From Prevotellaceae bacterium UBA5903 (GTDB lineage Bacteria; Bacteroidota; Bacteroidia; Bacteroidales; Bacteroidaceae): a stretch of 30,254 bases of DNA. Position numbers and translations under genes: made by a program. The notes beneath the pieces were generated by a model. The model searched no databases. It saw only the letters and a list, made by a program, of their open reading frames with translations, and had not been told where the DNA came from. Location: the NCBI GenBank assembly GCA_002431845.1, contig DJEH01000073.1, positions 1 through 30,254 of the forward strand, written 5' to 3'. Shown here one piece after another: positions 8,858-17,273 of this stretch (the stretch's first letter is position 1; every line of letters begins with the position of its first letter).

Positions 8858-8919
8858 CATGGTACACACTATGCCATACCGCAAAATCATATAGTCTGGT
8901 AGTGCATATGTGTGCCATG
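8858..8919. other. Imperfect inverted repeat after the XRE gene
   Basis: CATGGTACACA (8858-8868) pairs with TGTGTGCCATG (8909-8919), with one G-T pair, around a 40-base loop. There is no T-run. It may serve as a 3' structure for the regulator transcript. Confidence 0.3.
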
Positions 8920-9060
8920 TTCTCACATAGTAAAACGAATGGCATTGAGAGCTATCCGTCTAATAATCAACGAGATGTGCAACTTTCTTTATGTTTGTTA
9001 ATTAAATTCCGCCAACAGGTAGGTATGCTTACTTAAATATTCTAAAAAATATTCCAGTAC

Positions 9061-10383
9061 TTAATATAATTGAGAGATTTTATAGCTCCACTCTATTATA
9101 CTGGTATGATTGATGCAAGCATAGTCAATAATGCTACTTTTATTGAATTCGTATTTTTTATTATGCAATCTTTGCCGCTTGTTGATTTCATCACTTCTAA
9201 TAAAATCATATATTGTTCTTAGAGCTTTATCATAGCAATCCTTCTTTACAATAAACGCAATTGTAGCCCTTGCAATATTGACATTCTCAATGACCAATGC
9301 ATAAAAATCTGTATGCTTAGTAGATAATGTGAATATGAAAGTATCCTCTTCATGCTTATAGCCTCCATAACTCAAAAGTTCATAGCAGGGAACTATATTT
9401 TTTAGAGATGCTTGATGACAGACTAGATAATTTAAGAAGTTTGATTTTTTCTTCTTTAACTCTCGCAAAATCTTGTTTCGATCAATATTTTGAGCAGTTT
9501 GAAGTTGTGAGGGGATAACTAAAGAAGTATCATTTTCTTCCCATTCTTCAAAATATTTCGTGTTTTGCAATATCTTGATGGCATCTTGTAAGTATAGTTC
9601 TGAAACAAGCTTTACGAGTTTATTATTGTTTATATATGCTTTAATATCAGGTAGCCTTTCTATAAAGTATTTTTTTATGTCATTGAAACTTTCTCTTGAT
9701 TCTTTACAAACAATAACTAAGTGCTCTTTATTTTTTAGAATAATCTCTCCATTAAGCCTAAAATTATAAATCCATACACATCCATTTTTGAAGAAAATAG
9801 CATTCCAAGGAATGACAACACTCTTTAATTTGTTAGATGCAGGCATGATAAGAGGTGTTTGTGTATGCCCAGTTCTTTCAATTCTTCTTTCATTATTATA
9901 TGCAGAGGATTGGTCTATTTCTTTTGGTTCCAAACCCTTGAAATTTATTTTTTTAGGGGCTATGCTCTGGATGTATTCTTTTATATCTTCTTGGTTGTAA
10001 AGATCTGAGAATTTATAGAGTGCATGAGCTATACGTTCTTTTGAGAATTTGCTTCGAATAAAATTCTGTATCATCTTTTTTCCAAGATTAGACATATGTA
10101 TCTTGGAAGAACTATGAGGATTGATAATTCTTTTCCTTAGATGCTTTGCTTTTCCTGTAGAAGAGTTGTTTTTTTTCAACAATCGTTGGGGAATGCTTTG
10201 CCAATATTTCACTAAATCTCGCTCAGTTTCTTTAGTTGTACATACTTTTTTAAATTCAGGAAAATTGAATTTGCATTCCTTGTAGCAAACCATTAGCAGT
10301 TCTTTTATTTTGCTGTCAACTATGTTTATTTTATCGGGTATCTGCATGCTACTTTTGGCTACAAAGTTAATATAAATCATCAA
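9061..10383 (-). CDS. Unrecognised 440-residue accessory protein
   Basis: I do not recognise this protein. It is lysine- and asparagine-rich, has no signal peptide or membrane segment, and is encoded in visibly more AT-rich DNA than the genes around it. The N-terminal part (about residues 15-160) is basic and mostly helical. A middle region opens with 'VVIPWNAIFFKNGCVWIYNF' and looks like alternating strands. A C-terminal alpha/beta region (about 320-440) holds 'HTDFYALVIENVNIARATIAF' and is rich in aromatic residues. A later start at Met13 (MQIPDKIN, 10347) is possible. It stands alone, opposite the XRE gene, on a stretch that looks like acquired DNA. A cargo or defence role is conceivable, but nothing in the sequence demonstrates it. 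Confidence 0.7.
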   Translation of the reverse strand: MMIYINFVAKSSMQIPDKINIVDSKIKELLMVCYKECKFNFPEFKKVCTTKETERDLVKYWQSIPQRLLKKNNSSTGKAKHLRKRIINPHSSSKIHMSNLGKKMIQNFIRSKFSKERIAHALYKFSDLYNQEDIKEYIQSIAPKKINFKGLEPKEIDQSSAYNNERRIERTGHTQTPLIMPASNKLKSVVIPWNAIFFKNGCVWIYNFRLNGEIILKNKEHLVIVCKESRESFNDIKKYFIERLPDIKAYINNNKLVKLVSELYLQDAIKILQNTKYFEEWEENDTSLVIPSQLQTAQNIDRNKILRELKKKKSNFLNYLVCHQASLKNIVPCYELLSYGGYKHEEDTFIFTLSTKHTDFYALVIENVNIARATIAFIVKKDCYDKALRTIYDFIRSDEINKRQRLHNKKYEFNKSSIIDYACINHTSIIEWSYKISQLY

Positions 10384-10695
10384 TTAATCTTGCTCCATCA
10401 TCTCCAAACTCATAAAAAATGCTGCGCTGACGTATCATACTTCAAAGTATAGCGCATCTAATGCGTTTGTGCCCGTTGGCACAATGGTTCAATAAGCCCT
10501 TTCTGATTTGAGATTTTTCTCGATAAGCTTGTATTAGCGGAACCTATTGTGATAGAGAAAAATAACTTTAGCCTTGTGCTTCTATTGTGCGAAAGCTATT
10601 TAAGGTTTATGCATTTTTCTCATAGATTGTACTATATTACTTGTCATGCAACAAACATTAAAGAAAAATGATATAAAGAATATAGAATAGCTAAT

Positions 10696-10703
10696 TATCT
10701 TTG
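10696..10703 (+). promoter_or_regulatory. Upstream -7 box for the glycosyltransferase operon
   Basis: TATCTTTG matches TAnnTTTG exactly. No clear TTTG lies 19-20 bases upstream. It is the first of two identical boxes 42 bases apart. Confidence 0.4.
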
Positions 10704-10737
10704 TCCACCTATATTTCAGTGTTTAACCATAAAATGG

Positions 10738-10745
10738 TATCTTTG
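10738..10745 (+). promoter_or_regulatory. Proximal -7 box for the glycosyltransferase operon
   Basis: A second exact TATCTTTG, with TTTC at 10714-10717 about 20 bases upstream as a poor -33 element. It would give a leader of about 145 bases before the ATG at 10895. Confidence 0.5.
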
Positions 10746-10894
10746 TAGCTTAGATTTCGATTATTCAGATAAAACAAGAATACGCAATCACCTCTTCTTG
10801 ATAATTAAAAAACAATTTTGAACATCTACTAAATAGAAAGTTCATAGAAAAATCAATTTAAACAAAAGGTTATACTCCCTTTTAACAAAGTAAT

Positions 10895-11728
10895 ATGCCT
10901 ACACATAGTCTCTACGTTACCTTTTCGGTGGTTACATACAATACTCCCTATGGCGAATTAGAAAGGGTGATAAAATCGCTCTTACTATATCATGGAGAGA
11001 AGAAAATATTTGTGGCAGACAATTCAAAAGAGGATTTTATATCTCAACGATTACACGAACTTGATGAGCATATATGTTATAAGCATTTTCCAAAAAACGT
11101 GGGGTTTGGCACGGCACACAATTGGGCTATTAGCCAAGCACAAAGCGTGGGCAGCAAATATCATATTGTTGTAAATCCCGACATTTACTACTTTAAGGAT
11201 GTGGTGGCACCGATACTTGACTATATGGAGCAAAATCCTTTGGTGGGCGAATTGATGCCTTGTATATTATCGCCTGATGGCAGTGTGCAGTATTTGCCCA
11301 AACTGATGCCTACACCACTGATGTTGTTACAACGCAGATTGCATAAAGCTATAGTTTTTTATGGCACACATTGGATGCAACGTTTTGAGATGCGCCCGAT
11401 GCGTAACGATAGAGTGTATGAGGTGGGACATGTATCGGGTTGCTATGCTGTTATGAGAATGGAGGCTTTAAAACGTTGTGGCATGTTTGATCAACGTTAC
11501 TTTCTTTACTTTGAAGATACAGACCTTAGTCGTCGTATATGCAAACATTACAAGACGGTATATTTCCCTTACGTTATGGTATATCATAAATATGGTCACT
11601 CAGCTATTAAAAGCATTAAGTGTTTCAAACACTTTATTTGCTCTTTAGTAAAGTATTTCTGTAAGTGGGGATGGTACTTTGATAAGTTTAGAGTGGAGAG
11701 TAACAAACGTTTTTTATCGCAATTATAA
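10895..11728 (+). CDS. Family 2 glycosyltransferase (rhamnosyltransferase-like)
   Basis: Transfers a sugar from a nucleotide donor to a surface glycan; 277 residues, cytosolic, GT-A fold. The N-terminus 'FSVVTYNTPYGELERVIKSL' is the usual GT2 opening, followed by the 'VADNS' strand and 'NVGFGTAHNWAI'. 'VVNPDIYY' near residues 91-98 supplies the acidic residue of the DxD-like metal/donor site. 'HVSGCYAVMRMEAL' and 'FDQRYFLYFEDTDLSRRI' are the acceptor-side hallmarks of the WbbL/rhamnosyltransferase branch. The C-terminal tail is basic and aromatic, suiting membrane association. It leads a plus-strand group, 23 bases ahead of the lipoprotein gene. Donor and acceptor are unknown, and no other polysaccharide genes lie nearby. 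Confidence 0.85.
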   Translation: MPTHSLYVTFSVVTYNTPYGELERVIKSLLLYHGEKKIFVADNSKEDFISQRLHELDEHICYKHFPKNVGFGTAHNWAISQAQSVGSKYHIVVNPDIYYFKDVVAPILDYMEQNPLVGELMPCILSPDGSVQYLPKLMPTPLMLLQRRLHKAIVFYGTHWMQRFEMRPMRNDRVYEVGHVSGCYAVMRMEALKRCGMFDQRYFLYFEDTDLSRRICKHYKTVYFPYVMVYHKYGHSAIKSIKCFKHFICSLVKYFCKWGWYFDKFRVESNKRFLSQL

Positions 11729-11751
11729 CTTAACAAACGCTTTGACAGATT

Positions 11752-12201
11752 ATGCATAAAACATCCTTTATAAAATATATGGTTGCCCTAACCATAGGGT
11801 GTATGTCACTCGTTATGGGGGGATGCTCGCTATTTTCAAAACGAACGCCAACAGACCCAACCGAGGGCTATAGCGATGAACGAAAGGCAATGGAGCAAGA
11901 GGCTCAAAGACGCCTTGATATGGCTCGGAAACAATTAATGCAGAACCAAGTGCAGGAAGCTAAAGCTACAATTAAAAAGATGCGTAAAGACTGCTATTTG
12001 GCACTCTCTGCTCGAAAAGCAGGAATCCTGTTGATGGATTCGGTAGATTTAAGGATAGCACAAAACGAGCTAATGAAGCAAGACAGTATAGTGCTTAAAA
12101 ACCCCGAGTATGGTAAGGAAGCATTTAAGAAAGCTTGTGAGAAAGTTCAATTTTTTGAGCGTAAACTTCAGTATGATAAACGTGCTGAAAATAAGAAATA
12201 A
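11752..12201 (+). CDS. Small coiled-coil lipoprotein, function unknown
   Basis: 149 residues. A signal peptide ends in lipobox MGGC, Cys25 being the likely lipidated residue. After a short Pro/Thr-rich spacer, the body is almost entirely charged helix ('ERKAMEQEAQRRLDMARKQL', 'EAFKKACEKVQFFERKLQ'), typical of small periplasm-facing coiled-coil lipoproteins. It lies between the glycosyltransferase and the helicase with short gaps, so it is probably cotranscribed. I know no assigned function. Confidence 0.75.
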   Translation: MHKTSFIKYMVALTIGCMSLVMGGCSLFSKRTPTDPTEGYSDERKAMEQEAQRRLDMARKQLMQNQVQEAKATIKKMRKDCYLALSARKAGILLMDSVDLRIAQNELMKQDSIVLKNPEYGKEAFKKACEKVQFFERKLQYDKRAENKK

Positions 12202-12245
12202 ACGTTATAGATATTAAAGTTATTGTGTCTAATATAACCACCACG

Positions 12246-14753
12246 ATGGATACTACAAATTTTAAAGCAGACCTTAATGAATCTCAATATGAGGCAGTAA
12301 GCTACTGTGATGGGCCGTTGCTCGTGATAGCAGGTGCGGGGTCGGGTAAAACGCGTGTACTCACTTATAAAATAGCTTATCTGTTGCAACACGATGTTAG
12401 CCCTTATAGCATTTTGGCTCTTACCTTTACCAACAAAGCGGCTAAGGAGATGAACAATCGTATTGCTAAAATTTGTGGTGACTCACGTGTGCAAGGTTTG
12501 TGGAGCGGCACATTTCATAGCATTTTTGCTCGCATTCTTCGTATTGAACACGACGTAATAGGCTTTCCGAGTGATTTTACTATATACGATGCTTCGGATG
12601 CTAAATCGCTGATTAAGACCATTGTAAAGGAGCTCATGCTTGACGAAAAAATGTATAAGCCCAATGTGGTGGCTGGACGTATATCGGAGGCTAAGAACCA
12701 CCTTATATTGCCACAAGCTTATGCTGCCGATGGCAGTATTCAAAGGCGCGATGGCGCTGAGGGCTTGGGCCAAATTCATCGTATATATGCTATCTATCAA
12801 CAACGCCTTCGCAGTGCTGGAGCGATGGACTTTGATGACTTGTTGGTAAATATGTTCTATCTGCTCAGAGACCACGAAGACAAGCGTCAAAAATATATTA
12901 ATCGCTTTGAATATATCCTTGTTGATGAGTATCAAGATACCAACATGGCACAACACCGCATACTTTCGTTGCTCACCAACAACGACTCAAGGATATGTGT
13001 CGTAGGCGATGATGCACAAAGTATATATGGTTTTCGTGGGGCAGATATTACCAACATATTGAACTTTAAAGAGCAATATCCTACGGCAAGAGTCGTGAAA
13101 CTTGAATGTAACTATCGCTCTACAAAAAACATTGTTGAAGCTGCTAACTGCATTATACGCAACAATGTGGGCCAGATACCTAAAAAGGTTTACTCTGCTG
13201 GCGAACAAGGTGAGCCTATTGAGGTGATGGCTGCTGAAACTGACAAAATTGAAGCGCAGAAGGTGATGGCAAACATTGTGATGCTGCATTCGCAGCGCAA
13301 TGTGCCTTACAATGAAGTGGCAGTGCTCTATCGTACCAACGCGCAGAGTCGCGTGATAGAAGAAGAACTCCAAAAGGCCGCTATACCATATCGCATATAT
13401 GGTGGACTATCGTTTTACCAACGCAAGGAGGTGAAAGATGTATTGGCTTATTGCCGATTAACCGTAAACCCTGATGATGAAGAGGCGTTTAGACGTGTTA
13501 TCAATTATCCTACACGTGGCATAGGTAATACTACGATGCAGAAACTACAAATTGCCGCAGCTACCAACGGGGTGAGCCTATGGCGAGTGGCTGAAAGCGT
13601 AGAGCATTATGGTGTGGAGCTGAACAAGGGGGCCAAGAACAAATTGCTTGCTTTTTGCGAGTTGATAGAGTCGTTCCGTATAGACAATGAAGTGAAAACT
13701 GCATCTGAAGTGTTGAAAACAATTATTACACGCAGCGGTATTGCTGTGGATATTGCCAAGGAGCATACGCAAGAGAGCAAATCGCGCATGGAGAATATTG
13801 ATGAGCTCTTGGCTTCGGTGCAAACATTGGAGAAAGAGCGTTATGAAGAAGACCATAGCTGTAAACGAATAGACCTAAGCGACTATCTATCGACTATTTC
13901 TCTACTATCGGATGCCGACACTAAGGACGATGGAAAACCACGTGTTACCCTCATGACGGTGCATGCTGCTAAAGGCTTGGAGTTTGAGGCTGTGTTTGTT
14001 ACCGGACTTGAGGATGAACTCTTTCCGAATGCTAACGCAAGGCTTTACCCCAAGGAGATGGAGGAAGAACGCCGATTGTTTTACGTGGCCGTAACTCGTG
14101 CTAAGAGCTATTGTTTCCTTTCGTATGCAAGGATGCGCTTTAAGTTTGGCAATATGCAATATAGCGAACCAAGTGCCTTTATTGACGAAATAGACGACAA
14201 GTATTTGCACAAACAAGACGTTCAACGTAGCACCTCAAGTTGGAATAATAGCGGGTTTGAACAACCATACGCACAGCGTCGTAACTCATGGGGAAAAAAT
14301 AGTTTTGAAGCTGAATTTAATGCTCCTACAGAGGATGATTTTCGCAGTGCAATGAATGGTGGAAGGCAGTATGGTAGCCGTAACTCATATAGCGGAACAA
14401 CTGCTCGAGGCGAGGATATTTACAGACAATGGGGCGGACATCGGCGCGAACGCGAAGATTATATACCTAAACGTGTGGCTCCACTTACGCCACCAAGTGG
14501 CTATGTACGTGCAGGTGTAACACGCAAAGTTCATGCTCCCTCAAGGGGGGGAAGTGATGTTACATCTCAAAAGCCCACAGCCCCTGTTTTTGGGGGACTT
14601 ACAGAAGGAGTGAGAGTTCACCACGAGAGGTTTGGAAATGGCAAAGTCCTTTCAACTGAAGGATTTGGCGACAGTGCTAAAGTACAAGTGGATTTTGGAG
14701 CTGCGGGCGTGAAAAATTTACTTGTGAAGTATGCCAAACTTACCATATTATGA
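12246..14753 (+). CDS. pcrA: UvrD/PcrA-type superfamily 1A DNA helicase
   Basis: ATP-driven 3'-5' DNA helicase for nucleotide excision and mismatch repair and for removing recombinase from DNA. With the ATG start it has 835 residues; a GTG seven codons earlier (12225) is the alternative. Motifs run in the expected order: Q-motif LNESQ, Walker A GAGSGKT (30-36), Walker B/motif II 'LVDEYQDTN', motif III 'VGDDAQSIYGFRGAD', motif V 'LMTVHAAKGLEFEAVFVTG' and motif VI 'RRLFYVAVTRAK'. A low-complexity linker follows, rich in Arg, Gly, Ser, Asn and Tyr (about 650-770). The protein ends in a PcrA-type Tudor-like domain ('GVRVHHERFGNGKVL...VDFGAAGVKNL'), which contacts RNA polymerase in relatives. It is the last gene of its group before a strong terminator. 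Confidence 0.95.
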   Translation: MDTTNFKADLNESQYEAVSYCDGPLLVIAGAGSGKTRVLTYKIAYLLQHDVSPYSILALTFTNKAAKEMNNRIAKICGDSRVQGLWSGTFHSIFARILRIEHDVIGFPSDFTIYDASDAKSLIKTIVKELMLDEKMYKPNVVAGRISEAKNHLILPQAYAADGSIQRRDGAEGLGQIHRIYAIYQQRLRSAGAMDFDDLLVNMFYLLRDHEDKRQKYINRFEYILVDEYQDTNMAQHRILSLLTNNDSRICVVGDDAQSIYGFRGADITNILNFKEQYPTARVVKLECNYRSTKNIVEAANCIIRNNVGQIPKKVYSAGEQGEPIEVMAAETDKIEAQKVMANIVMLHSQRNVPYNEVAVLYRTNAQSRVIEEELQKAAIPYRIYGGLSFYQRKEVKDVLAYCRLTVNPDDEEAFRRVINYPTRGIGNTTMQKLQIAAATNGVSLWRVAESVEHYGVELNKGAKNKLLAFCELIESFRIDNEVKTASEVLKTIITRSGIAVDIAKEHTQESKSRMENIDELLASVQTLEKERYEEDHSCKRIDLSDYLSTISLLSDADTKDDGKPRVTLMTVHAAKGLEFEAVFVTGLEDELFPNANARLYPKEMEEERRLFYVAVTRAKSYCFLSYARMRFKFGNMQYSEPSAFIDEIDDKYLHKQDVQRSTSSWNNSGFEQPYAQRRNSWGKNSFEAEFNAPTEDDFRSAMNGGRQYGSRNSYSGTTARGEDIYRQWGGHRREREDYIPKRVAPLTPPSGYVRAGVTRKVHAPSRGGSDVTSQKPTAPVFGGLTEGVRVHHERFGNGKVLSTEGFGDSAKVQVDFGAAGVKNLLVKYAKLTIL

Positions 14754-14784
14754 TAATGCAGAAAACATACTAATAACATTATAA

Positions 14785-14831
14785 GCAAAAAAGATGTTCA
14801 ATTGCTAAGAACAATTGAGCATCTTTTTTTG
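14785..14831 (+). terminator. Rho-independent terminator of the helicase group
   Basis: A 14-bp stem, 14791-14804 with 14812-14825 (one G-T pair), encloses a seven-base loop and runs into a seven-base T-tract. It lies 37 bases after the helicase stop codon. Confidence 0.85.
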
Positions 14832-14869
14832 AATAAAGCCATTAACGTCTATATGCTGTCTAGTAAAGC

Positions 14870-14927
14870 AAAAAAAGCGAGAACAATGCTTTTATTTTAG
14901 CAATATTTAGCAACATTGCCTCGCTTT
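14870..14927 (-). terminator. Terminator of the minus-strand cluster
   Basis: Read on the minus strand, 14927-14920 pairs with 14881-14874 (AAAGCGAG) and CAATG (14918-14914) with 14884-14888, apart from a small bulge. A run of seven T follows. It lies 32 bases past the lipoprotein stop codon and faces the helicase terminator, so the two groups are closed from both sides. Confidence 0.75.
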
Positions 14928-14958
14928 GTAATATGTAATGCAGAGTTGATAGTATAGC

Positions 14959-15399
14959 CTATTTGCTAACTATCTTTATTCTTTTCTTTGTGACAGATGC
15001 TTTGTAAGCAATTGGACCTGTACCCGATGCGTTATAAGTGGCATCTAAAGTTATATTATACTCTCCAGGGGTATTGATGACAATGGTATCGGTAGGGTCG
15101 GATGGTTCGTTGTCGTAGATAACGGTGGTCTTGGTCTTTTGTGAGTAGTCTACTCCTTCTGTCGGAGAGATGGTCCACTTGTAGGTAGCTTTGTAGAGTA
15201 AATGTCCCTTGGAGCTTTGTACGGCTGTGGCTACAAATTTGTCACCAGCATATAAAGTGCTACCCGCATTGTCTTCAAGCGAATGAATGGTTATTTCGCT
15301 CAGAGTGGGTGGGGCAGAACGATATTTGTCATCGTCGTTGGAGCAACTTGCCAAGCATACGCAGAGCATGGGAAGTGCAAAAAAAATGGAATTCTTCAT
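14959..15399 (-). CDS. Small beta-rich lipoprotein, function unknown
   Basis: 146 residues. A signal peptide ends in lipobox LASC (Cys19), followed by 'SNDDDKYRS', the acidic linker usual for Bacteroidota surface-exposed lipoproteins. The rest predicts beta strands with 'YKWTISPTEG' and 'TPGEYNITLDATYN', resembling a PKD/Ig-like module. It is the last gene of the minus-strand cluster, 31 bases after the YciO-type gene. The acidic residues after the cysteine suggest surface export (family knowledge); the role is unknown. Confidence 0.75.
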   Translation of the reverse strand: MKNSIFFALPMLCVCLASCSNDDDKYRSAPPTLSEITIHSLEDNAGSTLYAGDKFVATAVQSSKGHLLYKATYKWTISPTEGVDYSQKTKTTVIYDNEPSDPTDTIVINTPGEYNITLDATYNASGTGPIAYKASVTKKRIKIVSK

Positions 15400-15430
15400 T
15401 GTAAGTTTCTCTGTAATGATGGGTATTTTG

Positions 15431-16045
15431 TTAGATGAGTATGCCGTCTCCTTGTCTGATTATCTCAAAATTGTCGTCGTGGCAATCAACTATGGTAGAT
15501 TGTCCTGCTTTGCCCATACCGCCATCAATAACTAAGTCTACTAGCGAACCAAAGGTTTCGTCTATTAGTTCGGGGTTAGTATGGTATGCTTCGTCATCAT
15601 AGGGTGGTGATGAGGGCAATGAAGCCGTCATAATGGGAGCTTCGAGCTGGCGCAAAATGTCGCTAAGTATAGGCGATTCAGGCATACGAATACCTATTTC
15701 GCCAGCCTTTTTGCTCTTAAATATTTTGGGTAGCTTGTTCTTTCCTGGTAGTATAAAAGTAAATTGGCCTGGGAGATTACGCTTCATCACTTTGTAGATA
15801 GGAGTAGATATAAGGGCATATTCGCTTATGGCGCTCATATCGTAGCATATAACTGATAGCGGATGTTCTGAAGGATTAATCTCTCTTATTTTACAGATGC
15901 GCTCTACAGCACGTTCTTTCATAGCATGGCATGCAAGAGCGTATGTGGTGTCTGTTGGAACAATTATAATTCCCCCATCGCGTAGCACCTTGACAATTTC
16001 ATCAATACGTTCGGGTGGATTATTCTTAGAGTATAGCTTAATCAT
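15431..16045 (-). CDS. YrdC/Sua5 superfamily protein, YciO type
   Basis: 204 residues. The YrdC fold binds ATP and threonine; TsaC/Sua5 members make threonylcarbamoyl-AMP for tRNA t6A modification. Visible landmarks are 'IIVPTDTTYALACHA' (residues 26-40), 'RICKIREINPSEHPLSVI' with the KxR pair, 'PGQFTFIL', 'IGIRMP' and 'STIVDC'. Where TsaC has an SxN motif, this protein has 'PIMTASLPSSPPYDDE' and later 'VDLVIDGG', the pattern of E. coli YciO. YciO-type proteins are reported to be weak in t6A synthesis, so automatic naming as threonylcarbamoyl-AMP synthase may overstate its activity. It lies 22 bases after maf. Confidence 0.88.
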   Translation of the reverse strand: MIKLYSKNNPPERIDEIVKVLRDGGIIIVPTDTTYALACHAMKERAVERICKIREINPSEHPLSVICYDMSAISEYALISTPIYKVMKRNLPGQFTFILPGKNKLPKIFKSKKAGEIGIRMPESPILSDILRQLEAPIMTASLPSSPPYDDEAYHTNPELIDETFGSLVDLVIDGGMGKAGQSTIVDCHDDNFEIIRQGDGILI

Positions 16046-16067
16046 AGTTGTATATAATGAATGAAAA

Positions 16068-16649
16068 TCAGAAAGTTTTAAGTTTCTGATAAAGTCGTTG
16101 CACAGGTAGCCCCACTACATTAAAATAGCTACCTTTAATCTCTTCAACTGCTACAATTCCTATCCACTCTTGTATGCCGTATGCACCTGCTTTGTCAAAT
16201 GGTAGGTAATTGTCTACGTAGAAGTTTATTTCGTCGTCGGTAAGTTCGGCAAACTTTACTTGGCTTGTAACACCAAAGTTCTCAAGCCTGTCGGCTGTAA
16301 GGATTGTTACACCTGTTATTACTTGATGAATTTTGCCAGAGAGAGTTCTAAGCATTTCTTTGGCGTTATCGGGCGACTTAGGTTTGCCCAAAACTTTGCC
16401 ATCAACGTATACGATGGTGTCGGCTGTGATAAGCAATTCGTCGGGTGCCATTGACGAACGATAGGCATTAGCCTTGCTGCGTGATATGTAACGAACGATG
16501 TCTTCGCCACGAAGCGACTCGGGATAGCTCTCGTCGATGCCAAACAGCGTGCGTACCTTGAAGTTAAGTCCCATACGCTGTAGCAATTCTTTGCGTCGGG
16601 GCGAATTGCTCGCCAAAACGATGTTGTATTTATTAAGATTGTCTAACAT
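16068..16649 (-). CDS. maf: Maf family nucleoside triphosphate pyrophosphatase
   Basis: House-cleaning enzyme that hydrolyses non-canonical or modified NTPs to NMP plus pyrophosphate; 193 residues, the usual Maf length. The opening 'IVLASNSPRRKELLQRMGL' is the family signature (SxSPRR loop). 'ESLRGEDIVRYISRSKANAY' carries the substrate-binding Lys. 'LITADTIVYVDGKVLGKP' contains the catalytic Asp and defines the YhdE-like (dTTP/UTP-specific) type. 'YGIQEWIGIVAVEEIKGSYFNVVGLP' closes the fold. Within the cluster it follows kdsC after 105 bases and precedes the YciO-type gene by 22. Confidence 0.93.
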   Translation of the reverse strand: MLDNLNKYNIVLASNSPRRKELLQRMGLNFKVRTLFGIDESYPESLRGEDIVRYISRSKANAYRSSMAPDELLITADTIVYVDGKVLGKPKSPDNAKEMLRTLSGKIHQVITGVTILTADRLENFGVTSQVKFAELTDDEINFYVDNYLPFDKAGAYGIQEWIGIVAVEEIKGSYFNVVGLPVQRLYQKLKTF

Positions 16650-16754
16650 TGTATGTATGTTTTTATGTGGTTTGAAAATGTAAGTAGCTTAATTAAAATT
16701 GCTTATATGCAGTGCAGAATGGCAACCTCAACAAACTCTTTATGTACTTTAAGT

Positions 16755-17273
16755 TTACCACCCAAAAGCCTCGGCATTGGTCATCCATTTACCTTGTGCA
16801 CGCAATACTTGTTCGATAACGTCGCGTACACATCCATAGCCACCTTTAACGGGGCAGATGTAGGTGGATATTTGTTTAATTTCAGTTGCTGCATCGGCAG
16901 GACAGCAAGCGCAACCGCATTGTTGCATAACCTCGTAGTCGGGGATGTCGTCGCCCATGTACAACACCTCGTCGTCTGTAAGGTGGTTATTGGCTAACCA
17001 TTCATTGTACTTCTTGATTTTTACGGATGTGCCTAAAAACACATGTTTAATGCCTAATCCTTCGTAACGTGTGCGTACTGCTTGGCTCTTACCCCCAGTA
17101 ATGATGGCAATCTCTAAGCCGCATTTTACAGCCAATTGTAGTGCATAGCCATCTTTAATGTTGGCTGTGCGACAAGGCTGTCCACCTTCCATTAGCATTA
17201 CGTTGTTGGTGCTTAGCACCCCATCAACGTCGAAGGCTAAAGCATGTATTTTTTTAAGATCGTAGTTTATCAT
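16755..17273 (-). CDS. kdsC: 3-deoxy-manno-octulosonate-8-phosphatase KdsC
   Basis: HAD-superfamily subclass III (C0) phosphatase of 172 residues that dephosphorylates KDO-8-phosphate to KDO, the inner-core sugar of lipopolysaccharide. HAD motif I is 'FDVDGVLST' (Asp15 nucleophile, Asp17 acid/base), motif II 'IAIITGGKS', and motif IV 'YMGDDIPDYEVM' with paired Asp for Mg2+. The lack of a large cap domain fits the tetrameric KdsC type. Its start codon overlaps the end of the upstream DUF2520 gene by 20 bases, so translation is probably coupled. It sits with an LpxL-like acyltransferase, consistent with LPS synthesis. Confidence 0.9.
   Translation of the reverse strand: MINYDLKKIHALAFDVDGVLSTNNVMLMEGGQPCRTANIKDGYALQLAVKCGLEIAIITGGKSQAVRTRYEGLGIKHVFLGTSVKIKKYNEWLANNHLTDDEVLYMGDDIPDYEVMQQCGCACCPADAATEIKQISTYICPVKGGYGCVRDVIEQVLRAQGKWMTNAEAFGW

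Larger units (their letters stand above)
10384..10894. other. Gene-free region before the glycosyltransferase
   Basis: A 511-base AT-rich gap. Apart from the two promoter boxes listed separately, I see only a small imperfect repeat near 10428-10453 (GCGC...ATACTT/AAGTAT...GCGC). No open frame or RNA gene is supported. Confidence 0.5.
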
